64,000 nt of DNA from positions 79,094-143,093 of the forward strand of contig NW_001799038.1 of NCBI RefSeq assembly GCF_000165425.1, given 5' to 3'. The translations under genes were made by a program, and so were the position numbers. The DNA is from Paramecium tetraurelia. Taxonomy: Eukaryota > Ciliophora > Oligohymenophorea > Peniculida > Parameciidae. Below, in pieces: positions 22,075 through 34,507 of this stretch; positions within the stretch are counted from its first letter, which is position 1, and each line of letters opens with the position of its first letter. The notes under the pieces were generated by a model, which did not search any database, was not told the DNA's origin, and was given only the letters and a program-made list of their open reading frames with translations.

Positions 22075-23322
22075 ATGGCTCTAAATCCACCTATTACTTA
22101 GACTGGAGTTCCATTAAGAGTGGACTAGGAATTCTTTATATTGTATAGAAATGAAATGGAAGGGGAATTCAAGATTGAAAACATGGGAAAGTTCAGTGCT
22201 AAAGGAAAAGTAAGATAACCATTTTTAAAAGTAGGTATATGTAACCACATGCAGATTGGTTTTTGTAAGTGACAAGTTTTAAAAGGAATCATTCAAATCC
22301 TTTGATATCCCTTTAGCATATTTGAGTGCTGAGAAATTTCAATAACCAATATTTGGAAGTAATTATTTAGAAGGCAATGTGGATCCATTATATAATCTAC
22401 TTCCAGGTAAAACTCATTTTAAATTATGGTTCAAAGCAGGAGGTAGCAATCAATTAATACCCTAGGTTGTGACAAGTTTTTAAGGATACTTGTTAATGTG
22501 TTAACATAAATTAGAAAATAACGAGGTTCTGGATAACGGGTTCCTGATGCACGTATGATGGAAAATTTTGCAATATCTTAAAGCTAGGCCTTCATAGATC
22601 CCAATGATCCTAGTGTTATCTATGTACAATAGCCTCATTTAAATTAATAATCATATGGAAATATGGCCTGGGGCGTTCCGTAAAATCCAACTTAGGTTTC
22701 TCCTATTGGAGGACCTGGTTATGGGATGCCATAATAACAATATCCGCCACCACCAATGAATTAGCAGTATTAACAACCTCCTCCTCCTCCTTAAGGCTAT
22801 CAATAATATTAATAGAGTCCACAATAGAATTACTAAAACAACCAATAAATTGGTATTCCAGTCAATTACAATTATGGATAACAACAATAGCCTTAGACCA
22901 CTTATAACCAACCTTAAGTTCAATAACCATATCAATAAAATAACCAACCTCCAAATCCATATGTTTAATAAAATCCTCCCCCCATATACAATTAACCAAA
23001 TCCATATGCTCAATAAAATCCCACTTACAATTAGCCAAGCAACCCATACACTTAACATCCTCAACAATAATAATAACAACCCCCCCAAACATATGAGACT
23101 TAACCACAGTAATAGGTGTATTAGAATTAGGTTCCTTAGATATAATAAAATTATCAATATCAATAGGAGTAAAATAATAACCAATAAGCCCCAATCTAAA
23201 ATAATGACCAAGCACCTTAGAATTAGCCCTAATAAGATTAAATCAGAAACCAACCAAATACAGCTTATTACTTTGGTTTTTGGGGTCCACAATTGCAATC
23301 AAACTAAAATGGCATATTGTGA
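22075..23322 (+). CDS. WBP2-like protein with GRAM-type domain and P/Q-rich PPxY tail
   Basis: WW-domain-binding protein 2 relative, about 395 aa. The N-terminus MALNPPITQTGVPLRVDQEF and the core VYVTTCRLVFVSDKFQKESF then SFDIPLAYL, QPIFGSNYLEGNV and FKLWFKAGG follow the WBP2 GRAM-like fold closely. From about residue 195 the protein becomes almost pure Pro, Gln, Asn and Tyr. That tail contains PPPIYNQP (about 22974-22996), a PPxY motif of the kind WW domains bind. Introns are 25 nt (GTAAGATAAC..GTAG) and 35 nt (GTATGATGG..CTAG). In animals WBP2 is a transcription coactivator and adaptor. The role in a ciliate is inference. Confidence 0.85.
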
Positions 23323-23399
23323 AAAATTCAATAAGATATATATATCTATATAATGTTATTCTATAAATAAGTATACATTTTCACAATCAAATTTGGGAT

Positions 23400-24845
23400 T
23401 CATCTGTCTCTTGAATGACACTAGAATAATACAAACCATAAATACCTTTGAAGATTTTCCCTAACTTGATTGACTAAGAGCTCATAATCTTACTGTCCCA
23501 CTCCCCAAACCTTGCAAAAGGATTTAACTACTTCTTCAACGTCATCATTCCTTCTCAATGCTAATCGTCCCACTTTTCTTGGTCCCAATTTTATGTCAAT
23601 ATAAAGGATTGGTAATTCCTTTTTGAGTTACCCTCTCTATAGCATTTCAGGAGGAGAGAAGGGTTGATTCTTCACTTTCTCATAGTTCTCTCCACTGGGT
23701 TTATGATTCAACTTCAGATCTTTTAAATGTTTCCTGTCATTGGCTCTCCTCATTCTCTCAATGGCTTCCCAATATCCTCCAATTCCAGTAGACTGTGATT
23801 CAGGCATGGAGTAATTAATTTGAGGGTGGAATGAGCATTTACTATATTCTGATTCCTCCTTCTCTTATTCAGCTATTTTAGCTCGTTCTTCTATTTCCTA
23901 TCTATTCTTCACTTAATATAACCTATCTACCACATTGGGTAATTCTTTTTTTGAGATGATTTGTGGTTTGAATGTACACTCTTGCATGTCTTTCATTAGT
24001 TTTTCCTGCTTTAAAAACTCAATCTTCTGATTGGATAATTCCTTCTTTTTATAAAGTTCATTCACTCTACTTTCTGCAAGTCCTGATGATAATTGTGATG
24101 ATGATTCTTGATTTTCCTTCTTTCCTGATTATTATTGAAGAGCTTCACTTATAGGGTTGATTGTTGGTTTGAATGTCAAAGTCTTTTCATAAGTTTCTAT
24201 TAAATTTTATGCTAGAGATGCTTTTAAATAGCCTATTTTAGCTCCAGATAGTCTTGTCTTTTGATATGCTTAGAATTCTGAACAAAATTTGTGGATTGCT
24301 TCAAAATCAAATTCTTTGTCAGAAATCTTCTCTAAATATTCTTTGATTAAAATAGCGCATTTAGATGGTTCTAATTAATTGGGATCCAAGATGATTCTAA
24401 ACAAACAAAAGGCAGCTTGTATATCAACCTTCTCTTCATCGTTAGAAATAATTGCAAATGCTTTCTCATGCAAATCTACTTCTTATTGTCTACCTTAAAG
24501 ATTTGGTGTTACTTTTGCATAGGATTGTTGAGACCTTGTGCCTCTAACTGATAATCTTGATTATACGAGATAGCTTAGAATATGTCAAGCAATGTGAATA
24601 ATCGTCCTAATTGTTAGAAATCAATTTGTCCACTATTTTGTTCATCCACTTCTTTTAATGTCTATGATAGAGATATGAAATACATCATTCAATTTACGTT
24701 CCAATTTAGACACTAAGATTTTGGTACTAGATTGGCTGACTAATTTTTGACTTCCCTAATCTTGATTACTCTTTTTATTTGACTTATTATTTTTTGCGCA
24801 AATCTCTTCGATAAGCTCCTTCTCTCTGTCAGATAAATTTATCAT
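23400..24845 (-). CDS. repeat protein with FKPxI motifs, about 466 aa
   Basis: Introns of 22 and 23 nt give 467 codons. The N-terminal part has an EF-hand-like element without full ligands (TLKEVDEQNSGQIDFQQLGR). The middle carries three related short motifs, LTFKPTI, CTFKPQI and CSFHPQI, spaced by charged helices (IEFLKQEKLMKDMQ). Such FxPxI repeats are common in protist cytoskeletal and ciliary proteins. The last about 80 residues form a compact domain: LPILYIDIKLGPRKVGRLAL then DDVEEVVKSFCKVWG. It resembles the ubiquitin-like fold seen at the end of some such proteins. Precise function is unknown. Confidence 0.75.
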
Positions 24846-24927
24846 AATATTTTTATTTATTCCTATATAAATTATATTGCATATTAAACGCTGTATTCAT
24901 TCCGACTAAAACAATCACAATTCTTTA

Positions 24928-25917
24928 TCATCTGAACCAAGTGCTAAATCCTTTCCCTCTGCCATTTCTCACTATCAAATACTTGCAGTCTTTCGAAACA
25001 TAGAAACTATTTTCACAGCCTGCAAATGCTATCGATTACTGTAATTACAGTTCCTTGTCATGATAACTAAATATTCGAATTGTTTTATTGAATTTATGAA
25101 ACAGCAATTTTCCTTCGTTCTAAAAACTGATTGAATTTTCCCGACTGATGTCAGGTTTTTTTTCGAGATAAATTTCTGTTATTCTAATTAATTTTGAACG
25201 CCAATGGTTCCATTCATATTACATTAATTTCTAACTAGTACTTGGTGATGATACGAACATATTTTAATCCAAAAATACCACCATTTTCCAAATTGAATAA
25301 ATTGATGTTCTTACTTTATAACTAATTTGCCATTTCTAACCATTTTAACATTTAGCCAAAAGTATTAAACTTTGCATCCCAATCACTAATTCCTTTTCTG
25401 ACTCACTCAAACTCATACTAGTAGCTTTCTCTTCTAGTTCTAATTCAAAATAAATTATCCTCTTTTATGTACTTTATTCCTTCTACCAAAATTGTAAGGA
25501 TCTTTCAAAAGAAATTATCATCTTTTTTTCATCTCTATTGAATATGAGGAATTATATTCTCTCTTACAAACTAATCACTTTTCCTTTTGCCCACACCTTT
25601 TCTTCATTGAACTTCCAAAAACTTAGACAACACCCCATTGTGATAAAAGTTTTGCCTGATTTCATAAAATACACCTAATGTATTAGTAATTCCTAATTTT
25701 AGATTATTTATGTATTAATCATCTGCCCATCGTCTTGCAGTGAATATATATATATAACTGTCCAAGTGCACCCAATCAGGATTGTTGAATCATTATTGAT
25801 CGTAAAGCATTTAAAAGACTCATTATCTATTTTTTCTTGTTGATTCACAATCTCAAACTTTTAGTACTTCTAATTCATATGATAAGGATTATTATTATTG
25901 AATTATAAACTATGCAT
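24928..25917 (-). CDS. WD-repeat-like protein, about 320 aa
   Basis: Short strand-like segments recur, such as ESFKCFTINNDSTILIGCT, NKTIRIFSYHD, SIAFAGCENSFYVSKDCKYL. These look like the degenerate WD repeats of a large ciliate family, in which each unit has hydrophobic-S-x-D and W or I-x-I/V turns. Several introns are required and I could not fix all of them. The stop (24928-24930) is 82 bp from the start of the downstream gene. The start (25915-25917) is 28 bp from the stop of TOP1. Confidence 0.5.
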
Positions 25918-25945
25918 AATACTAAATGGGACTGTTATATCATAA

Positions 25946-27130
25946 TCAAAATTTCCAATTAGAATCTGTAGCCATAGCCCAAATGAATTTATTTCTTAAA
26001 GTTTTTGAAAACACTCTTTCAATAGGCACATCATGTACTTTACAAAATGCAACACTNNNNNNNNNNNNNNNNNNNNNNNNNNNNNNNNNNNNNNNNNNNN
26101 NNNNNNNNNNNNNNNNNNNNNNCAATTTGATATGTTCTACTCTAAGACTGCAACAACCTACTGTATCTGCTTCATCCTCATCCTTATCATTTCCAACTCT
26201 CAATGCCAATTTATCTATCAAATAGGTTGCTGTTCCTAATTATCTTTCTTTAATTGAATCTGATTGTAATTTCTTAGTGTAATTTTCTCTAATTTGATCA
26301 ATTTAATTCTTCAATCTCCTTGCCTTCTCATACTTCCTCTTATCATTCATCTACTTAAATCTTGAAGTGGCAGCAAATTGAACATATTTATGATTGTCCT
26401 TTCTGATGCTTGAATCCACATAAGAAAACAGCCAAGTGACATCATTTCTATGCACAATCTTGCCCCAAGAATGACCAGGTAATTTACATTAAGGCACTGG
26501 TGCTTAAGTGCTTAGATTCACTGTTAATTCTTCTGGAAATATCCTGGCTTTCAATAACCCAGCCTTTGGATGTTCCCCTCGTCCCTTGAATAAAGTGGGC
26601 TATTCCAGTGTGTAATTACCTACTCTTTCCAAACAACCATCCACCAAAGCATATCCATAAAACAACTCCCTTTGATCTCTTTCTAATTTCTCCTACTTTT
26701 TTTATTCATCTGATTTATTCAATCTCAATAATCTTTGCTATTCCAAATGTTCCCTTATCTTTGTGAAATCAGCCTTGTCCAATTAAAACCCTTCAAATTT
26801 AGTCTGCATTAGAGATTCAAAATTCTTCCTATAAATTTCCTTATTTTCATATGGAGATCCAATCGATTACGCCCAATACGTGCAAAGTTCTTCCTACTCC
26901 TCCGTCAGGGTTATCAATTTCCCATTGTATATCAAACCCACATTATGTCTCTTATAAAATGGAGGAAACAAAACTCCATGATGTTCTAAGTACCTCCACT
27001 CCTAACCCTATTGTTCTTCTTCTTCAGATTCCTCAGGATTGGCTTCTTCCCACCAGTTGTGTGATCTTGCTTGGAATCCCCCCAAACGAATCTCTTTATA
27101 TTCATCAATTTTGATTTTCTTGTCACCCAT
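25946..27130 (-). CDS. TOP1: DNA topoisomerase I (type IB), interrupted by an assembly gap
   Basis: Nuclear type IB topoisomerase that nicks, relaxes and reseals supercoiled DNA through a 3' phosphotyrosine. The reading from ATG 27130 gives [59 protein letters not shown], then [20 protein letters not shown] and [13 protein letters not shown], all core family blocks. After the N run only the last 36 residues remain ([20 protein letters not shown] ... DSNWKF). The catalytic Tyr lies just before that block in the family, so it falls in the gap. Of the active-site residues, only the Arg in LALRVGN is visible. The N-terminal extension is short compared with animals. Confidence 0.97.
26057..26122. 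other. assembly gap, 66 N
   Basis: A run of N inside the topoisomerase I catalytic domain. It marks missing assembly sequence. See the finding on its true size. Confidence 1.
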
Positions 27131-27293
27131 TTTATATTAAATAATTTAATTTCTTATTTCAAATATCAATGCCTGATCTATTAATACGAACTAATTTTAT
27201 TAATAATTCATAAATCAAAGCACCTCCTCAGTATCTCCTTTCTTAATATTTTGGAATTCATAAAACCTTGCAAATATTATTATTATAAAAATA

Positions 27294-28508
27294 ATGTAAC
27301 AGGAGGAAAGAAGGATAACCAAAGACTATCTTAAAAAGCTGTTAAGAAAGGAATTCAAACTCTATTACACCACTCCTGAGCTTAATGATTGTCTTTACTT
27401 GCATTACAAAGGTTTTGAAAAGATTGAAAATCTCGAAGAGTTCACAGGATTAAAAGTAATTTATTTGGAAGGAAATGGTCTTAACAATATTGAAGGTACA
27501 TTGATACAAAAATCATAGGACTTGATTGTTTGATTTCTTTAAAATGCTTGTATTTATAGGAGAATGTAATCAGGAAAATTGAAAACTTGAACATGCTAAC
27601 TGAGTTAATTAATCTAAATCTAAGTGATAATATGATAAGCAAGATCGAAGGGTATGATAATTCTATTAAACAATGTAGGTTGGAATAATGCTAAAAATTA
27701 TAGACTCTTTAAATCAAAAGAAATAGAATTGGATTGAATGGACTTAGCGATTTGGAAGGATTGCTATGCTTACCAAATTTATCAGTGTTGGATGTATCAG
27801 ATAATAAAATAGATGACCCAAATGTTTTGGATGAAATATTTTTGAAAATGCCTCAATTATCAGTGTTGTACTTCTAGAACAATACAGCTGGGAAGTAGAT
27901 TCAACACTATCGAAAAACACTCATTAGTAGAATTAAAACACTAAAGTATTTGGATGACAGACCTGTCTTTGATGATGAAAGAAGTAATATCTTTAGATAC
28001 AAACCATTTAGGATTTGCTGAGGCCTTTGCCAAAGGAGGACTAGATTTGGAGAGAGAAGAAAGACAAAAGTATAAGAAAGAGCAGGAGGAAGAACATATG
28101 AGACAACATCAGAACTTTAAAGATATGATTCGTAGATACAGAGAAGAGTAGTAATAATAACAAGAATCATAATAATAAGAAGAATTATAATAAGTTGATA
28201 ATGTTTCTGAAAATGAAGAACCTTCACATTTATCAACTTATAATACTTAATCGAATGCTAGTGATGTTAGATCATCTGCTTAACAATCCGCTCAACATTC
28301 AGAACATTAATCAGAGAAACACTCAGATAAGTAATCAGACAATCAATCCGAAAATAATTCAAGAATTGCAGATGGACACAGTGAACACAGAAGTGTAGAT
28401 GGAGATTAGAAGAGTGTAGATGGTGCCAGTGATCATGGTAGCGAATAAGTAGAGATTAATGCAATAGGAAATTTTGGGCAGTCAACTCAACTTGATGAAA
28501 TTGATTGA
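27294..28508 (+). CDS. DNAAF1: dynein axonemal assembly factor 1 (LRRC50/ODA7)
   Basis: Cytosolic leucine-rich-repeat factor needed to preassemble ciliary dynein arms. Three introns (23, 27 and 28 nt) give 378 aa. The family signature is near the start: [20 protein letters not shown] and [10 protein letters not shown]. It is followed by six LRRs such as [19 protein letters not shown] and [20 protein letters not shown]. The LRR cap [20 protein letters not shown] then [13 protein letters not shown] is diagnostic. The tail (about residues 270-378) is Gln/Ser/Glu-rich and low in complexity. It is divergent from TOP1 (163 bp between starts) and followed after 23 bp by an EF-hand gene on the same strand. 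Confidence 0.95.
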
Positions 28509-28531
28509 TATATATATGTAAATAAATATAA

Positions 28532-30160
28532 ATGGAGGATTATCGAAGTGCTATTAAGAAATTGAAATTGCAAGCCTAATAGTTAGAGTAGGAAAATAAT
28601 GAATTAAAGGTTAAGTTGGCTATGCCTGCAGATGAAGAATTGCGAATACCATAATTTGAGGTTATCTTGTCTTCAAATACTTCTCAATTGTACATCCGTG
28701 AAAAGGTATTGAAAGAATTATAAAAATGTTGCAATGAAAGAGGAATGACAGTTGAGATGCTTTTTAGATGTGCAGACAAAAGATTTACCGGTAAATTGAC
28801 TATTCAAGAATTCAAAGAATTTTTAGATTCATTTTTTGATGGAAGAATAGATGGAATCACTCTTCAAAAGGTAGCTTTACTATTTGATGATGATTGCAGT
28901 GGATTCATAATGAGGGAAGAATTCTATAGGGTTCTAATGTATTGTAAATGTAATGCTGAAGAACATGCCTATATTCTAAATACTCAAGCTATGAAAATGG
29001 GTTAGCCTCAAGATGATCCAGCAAAAATTTAGGAAAGAGTCCTGGAGAAATTTATTAAATATGTCTAAGGTTTGAAGAATACTCCCAAAGGCATTGTAGA
29101 ATAAATCGATTATTAGTAAAAAGGATACATTACAACAGATGATTTATTGATGGCAATGAAAAATGACTTTGGCTCCAATGAGATCTTTATAATCATGAAG
29201 TACTTCGACATCAAACAATTGAACAAAGTCAAAGATGATGATTTTTTATTTGATCTCAAGGAATGTCTTAATCCCAACAAAACTGCATAGCAATTATTAG
29301 CTCTAAGAGAAAATAACACTGGTTTACGCATTCTTTAGGATATGAGAAAATTTAGACAGGTCTTAAGATAATATAAATTGGATCCTATGATGATTTATTA
29401 TTAATGCTATCCAAAAGATGTGTAAAGAAAATAAATTACAGATTTGGCAATTGCATTTAGTAAATACATGAAAGGAACTCAATTTGATTAGATTATGAAT
29501 TGGATGAGGTTAATCGATACAAGTTAAGATGGGGCTGTTGATATTGAAGAGTTTAAAATGGCAATTCTTATTGAGGAGGATCTGGCAACTTATCAGTAGT
29601 TAAAGGTTGAAAGACAAGAATAAATTGAACCAACTCTGATTGAGGTAGTCATCGAGAAAATGAAGAAGAAATAAGTTGGATTGGAAGAGTTCTTTGATTG
29701 GATTGACACTGATAAAAGTTAAATTGTAACTGTTTTAGAATTGAGAAAAGGGTTTTTAGCATTGAATATTGATATTGGATATGTGCTTAAGCTGTTAAAA
29801 TTGTTTGATAAGGATTAGAAAGGGTAAGTGGACATATGTGAGTTTTACGAAGCTTTTGGTTTGGAATACAAGGAGGAGACTGATAGAATAATTATGAAAA
29901 AGGCCGCCAATAAGTTGAATAATCTTTTTATTAAGAATTAAACTAATTTTGTTGCAGGAATGAAAAAATTGCTGTATACTTTCAATTAGTCTTGTCCAGT
30001 CATTACATGTGAAGAGTTTCTCTTGGCAATGGATACGGTTAAGGATAAGTGTAATTTAATGGATGGAGAAATATATAAGATGATGGAATTTGCAGATACG
30101 GAAAAAAAAAATCAAATTTAATTAAACTCATTTTGTAATTATTTATATGGTCTACTCTGA
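28532..30160 (+). CDS. multi-EF-hand calcium-binding protein, 542 aa
   Basis: Intronless. Helical N-terminus (residues 1-30), then pairs of EF-hands: DDDCSGFIMREEF near residue 125, DTSQDGAVDIEEF near 330, DTDKSQIVTVLEL near 400 and DKDQKGQVDICEF near 430, with weaker copies between. Loops with Asp at positions 1, 3, 5 and Glu at 12 should bind calcium. Others have lost ligands. No transmembrane segment is seen. It is only 23 bp downstream of DNAAF1, which may reflect compactness rather than shared function. It could be a ciliary or cytoskeletal calcium sensor. Confidence 0.9.
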
Positions 30161-30215
30161 GTATTTTTATGTTCTCAAAGCAATTATTTTATGATATATT
30201 ATAATATTTAATTAT

Positions 30216-31980
30216 TCATTACATTCTTTATGCAGCACTATATTTAACAGTATTTTATTTAAATTTGGTTTTATATCTATCAGATTCCTTATTTGCTTGG
30301 GGTTATGCAGAATTATTATGATCTAAAGTAAATAAATTAACAGCTGAGTGACTAGTCATCATTGATGTTTATGAATTTTGAACTGGTTAGGCTGAAAATA
30401 GATCAATTGTGCGTGGTTTATTTTGATCATCAGCTGAAAATGATCCACCACCTAAAGAGTTGGTTTAAAATAAAAAATTATTATTGTTATTGTTATTGTT
30501 ATTATTACTGTAATTTTATTATTTCTATTAGTTGAATCCAAATAAATCATTTGTATTCGTTTGATTTTATTAGAAGGTTTAATATACAGATTGAGATTAC
30601 TAGGTATTACCTTAATTAAAAACATTCTAACTAAATTGATTTGTAGAAAATGGATTAGAGGATGCTTGTACTTATTGGGAGAAGAAAGATTAGTTGGAAA
30701 ACACCTGTTATTATATTTATGGTTCTTACTAAAATGGGAAGACAGGTTGTTATTATTATGAAACAAAGGGAGTTTGAAACTAATTTTACATTGGTTATTA
30801 TTGGAATAGATTAAATGTTGATTAGTCTTATGGTGGTTGATTAGTGATCCATGGAGCATTAAAGAGGGTGGTTTCAATATTAGAAGTAAAGGGATTGACT
30901 TCAATAGCAGGTGGTAATGTTTATGGCTATGGTTCTATTTTTTATTAAATGATAGTATCCTATTTGACCTCTTATAAGGGCTGTTAAATTGATTCTATTG
31001 GTGCTGATGATTATTATTTTTATTATACTTATTGTAATTATTCATCTGTATTTTTAGTGTTATTTTCTAATTATTTAACTTACTAAATTTATTAAATTGG
31101 TTGCTGCTATTCATAACTGGGTGAAATGGGTTTTGCATCATTTGAAGGTGTTTTGGGATTGTACTCAAATTCCTATTTTTTTAATTTGTTAAATCTTGTC
31201 GTTGGTTATTTCTTTATAATAATGGATTCGGATGCACTTTGATTTCCCTCCTCCTCACTAGGTTTTATAGTATTCTCTGATTTTTGGACTGTTTTTCTTC
31301 CGTTTTCAAAAAGAGGTTCATCTTGGACATCAAAGATAACGCTGTCTGTTCTTCTAATTGAGATTTGGGAGGACTTCTTCTTTTTTTCTTCAAATGGAGC
31401 AAAGTCATTTTTTATTACACTGATGGGTTTGTCTTCCAAATACTGGAGGAACTGTTTTTTCTAAAAGTTGATTGATGCCTTTGATTATGAGAGTGTTTAA
31501 GTGTCATAGGTTTGATTTTTAGTGGGTTTGGATTGAACTTTAAAAAAAGTTGGATTGGATGCATCATTTTAGGAACTCCATCTTTAACTATAAGAGGAGT
31601 GATCTTGAGATTGATCTTCTCTCTTCCATCTAGGGTTGCTTATTTTGTGATCAATAGCAGGTTTCTTTAAAGTTAATAGAAAGCAATATTACTTCATCTT
31701 TATTAATCTAATATTAGATGGTTGGGCATTTAGAGCAATCGGTTCCTTTGACAATTGTTTTCTAATAATCATTTAAGCGGATTAGAGATTTCTTGTAGGG
31801 ATTAAGGCGTTCTTATTTCTTTTCGATTTGAACGAATTTGTTTTTGAGGTTGTATTAAGAGTTTGAAGATTGTAAGTCTTGTGGAATGGTTATTGATGCT
31901 TGGGATGAATAATCGATTTATGGACTTGCATTTAAGCCCAAGAATGATTTAAAGCTCTTTCTCATTCTTTCGAAAGACAT
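30216..31980 (-). CDS. Q/N-rich protein with NPF and DLF motifs, 578 aa
   Basis: A 28-nt intron (GTAATATTGC..AAAG) near residue 100 gives 579 codons. The N-terminal half is charged and unfolded-looking (MSFERMRKSFKSFLGLNA; IKNDFAPFEEKKKKSSQIS). The C-terminal half is dominated by Gln and Asn, with a run of ten Asn. It carries short motifs: EVNPFTS, SSNPFST, NDLFGFN, IDLFSAQ, FNLFQ, VNLFTL. NPF and DLF/DPF-type peptides bind EH domains and clathrin adaptor ears, so an endocytic adaptor of epsin/CALM style is possible. No ENTH/ANTH lipid-binding domain is visible. About half the Gln codons are TAA or TAG. Confidence 0.75.
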
Positions 31981-32090
31981 TAAAATCAAATTTAAAATTA
32001 TTCATTCAATTTATTTATATTTATTTTAAGTTCAAATAAAGTTTGATAAAGTAATCCCAATGAGAAATTAATTATTTAATTTAAATAGAA

Positions 32091-34465
32091 ATGACAAGTA
32101 TTTGTGAACATATCATTGAACAACACATCACATGGTCAGTCTAGGGACAGATGATATACAAGGATCAATGCACTCGATGTTTTGTGGAAGCCAAAAGTGA
32201 CAATGGTATACAGGTGTGTTTGAAATGTTTTAATGGAGGTTGTATTGAAATGCACAGTCCTCAGCATAGTGATCAACATAATCATTACGTTGTTTTGAAC
32301 ATCAGATTATTTGAGATCGAATAACCATAACAGAAAGTGGAGGAGATTAATAAACTAGTGATTGCCGACATTCCATAATTGGAGTGTGAAACAAGTGTGA
32401 CTTGTTTGAAATGCTAGAAAGCATTGAATTCTCCAGAGTTGGATGGATTGGTTTAGTCAATTAAATAAGCCAATTCTGCATTTAAAAGACAAGCAATAGC
32501 ATAATGGGAACACACAGCTTAACCATGCGAACATACATTAACAATGGAATAGATACCATTGGTTGAGAAGAATTTATAAAAATGTAGAAGTTGTCATTTG
32601 TCATCTAATTTATGGTTATGTTTGTATTGTGGACATGTAGGTTGTGGTAGAAAAGTGTACGATGGATCAGGAGGAAATAATCATGCTGTTGATCATTCTA
32701 AGGAATTTTAACATCATTTGGTTGTCAAATTGGGAACAATCACATCGGATGGTAAAGGTGATGTATTTTGTTACAAATGTGATGATGAGGTAGTTGATAA
32801 CTTTCTTAAAGAGCATCTGGCTACTTATGGAATTGAAATTGAAAAGTAAGTGAAGACAGAAAAAACCATTGCAGAATTAACCTTGGATGCCAATTTATCA
32901 TTGTAATTGAGTAAATTGATAGAAGAGGGTTAAGTGTTGGATCCAATCTTTGGACCTGAATTCACAGGAATTGATAACATTGGAAACACATGTTATATGA
33001 ATTCAGTTGTTTAAGTATTGTTTAGTATACCAGAATTCTAAAAGTTGTACTCTCTTGAACATTAATTCAATTGCAATAGATTGCCATACAATTGTATTTT
33101 GTGTCAGATCAGCAAGGTTAATCATGGTCTTAATAGTGGTGAGTTTTCAATAAAAAAGGTAGCCAAATCTCCTTTGGATACTGAAGGAGCCTAAAAGGAT
33201 TTCTACTAAGATGGAATCAGATTGTATGATTTCAAGCAATTAGTAGCAAAGGGAAATCAACACTTTCTTTCCAATCATTAATAAGATGCATTAGAGTATT
33301 GGCAATTACTGAACTAATTCTTTTAGAAGACAGAAAAATAATTCAAATTAGAATAGTTATCCACTATCTTCTCATTCGATTAGACCACTATACTTTAATG
33401 TGTGAATTGTGGGGGACACAAAACAAATAGTGTCAAAAATTAAGAATTCAAAGTGCCTGTTGAATAGCCTACTTAGGAGTAGATTAATCTCTATTATGCT
33501 CAAGAGAAATAGAAGTATGAGGAGAGAATCAAAACTATGAGACCAGAAGACATAAAGCCATTCGAATTGAATGATTTACCTGAGTATGACACAACCTTTG
33601 AAAAGTGTTTGTAATTAGTCAAGGAAGGAGAACGAGTAGATATGTTTTGTCCTAAATGTTAATCTCTCTAATTATTCGTGAAATAAGAGTATTTTAAGAC
33701 TTTCCCTAAATATTTATTTGTACCTGTAAATAGATTCGTTTAAGAGAATTGGGTTCCCAAGAAATTGAATGCATCTATTAAAATTTAACAGTTCTATGAT
33801 TTTGCTGAATTCAAAGAGCCTGTGTTGCAAGATAAAGATGCTTTGAAAGAGTAATCTGCATAGGAGTATACAGAGGAAAACTTGTAGACTTTAATCGGAA
33901 TGGGTTTTGGAGAGAACAGATGTAAACGAGCCTTGATCAAATATAAGAATGACGTTGAAGCTGCTATGATGTTTATTATGGAATCTTTAGATGATCCAAC
34001 TCAAGATTAACCATTATAACAAAAACAATAAGGATAACAAATTAACGAAGAGTTTGTGGAATAAATAGTTGTAATGGGATTCAGTCCAGAATAAGCTAAA
34101 TTTGCATTATCTAAGACAGTATATAATTAGCATCTATATATAATAGGATAATAATTTGGAGAGAGCTATGGATTACATCTTCAACCACGACCTAGAAGCT
34201 GAGATGAGTCAGACCCAAGAGAAGTAACAATAGAAATAAGATCAATTTGAAAATCAAACATCTAAATATGAATTGTTTGGTATCTGATCCATATTAATTT
34301 GTAGCCTGTATCGTCCATTTAGGGAAGTCTGTTCACTGTGGACATTATGTATCCTACATAAGAAAGAATGGAGAATGGATCCTATTCAACGATTCAAAGG
34401 TTGCCAAGTCTGCAGAACCAGCATTACACAAGGGTTACATGTACATCTTCAGAAGACTGGATTGA
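32091..34465 (+). CDS. ubiquitin-specific protease, USP5/isopeptidase T (Ubp14) type
   Basis: Cysteine protease that disassembles free polyubiquitin. Introns of 28 and 25 nt near the end give 773 aa. In order: a cryptic N-terminal zinc finger (residues 5-75, CTRCFVEAKS, CLKCFNGGC); the ZnF-UBP domain (CEHTLTMEQIPLVEKN, CRSCHLSSNLWLCLYCGHVG, GGNNHAVDHSKEF); the Cys box FTGIDNIGNTCYMNSVVQVL; and the QQDALEYW element (SNHQQDALEYWQLL). Two UBA domains follow (LIGMGFGENRCKRALIKY and VVMGFSPEQAKFAL). The His box is LGKSVHCGHYVSYIRKNGEW. All catalytic elements are intact. It is divergent from the Q-rich gene, 110 bp between starts. Confidence 0.95.
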
Positions 34466-34507
34466 TCATTTTGATAATTATAATTATAAAAATAAAAATT
34501 AATTTTC

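Noticed and set aside
22651-23298. Long open frames on the minus strand and in other plus frames
   Set aside because: They lie opposite the Pro/Gln-rich tail of the WBP2-like protein, whose repetitive TAA/CAA/CCA codons leave the other frames open. Their Leu/Ile-only composition has no protein character.
25740-25760. TA dinucleotide tract
   Set aside because: It lies inside the WD-like gene region and is ordinary low-complexity sequence for this base composition.
27294-30160. DNAAF1 and the EF-hand gene as an operon
   Set aside because: Genes only 20-30 bp apart are common throughout the window, in all orientations, so close spacing is not evidence for a shared transcript.
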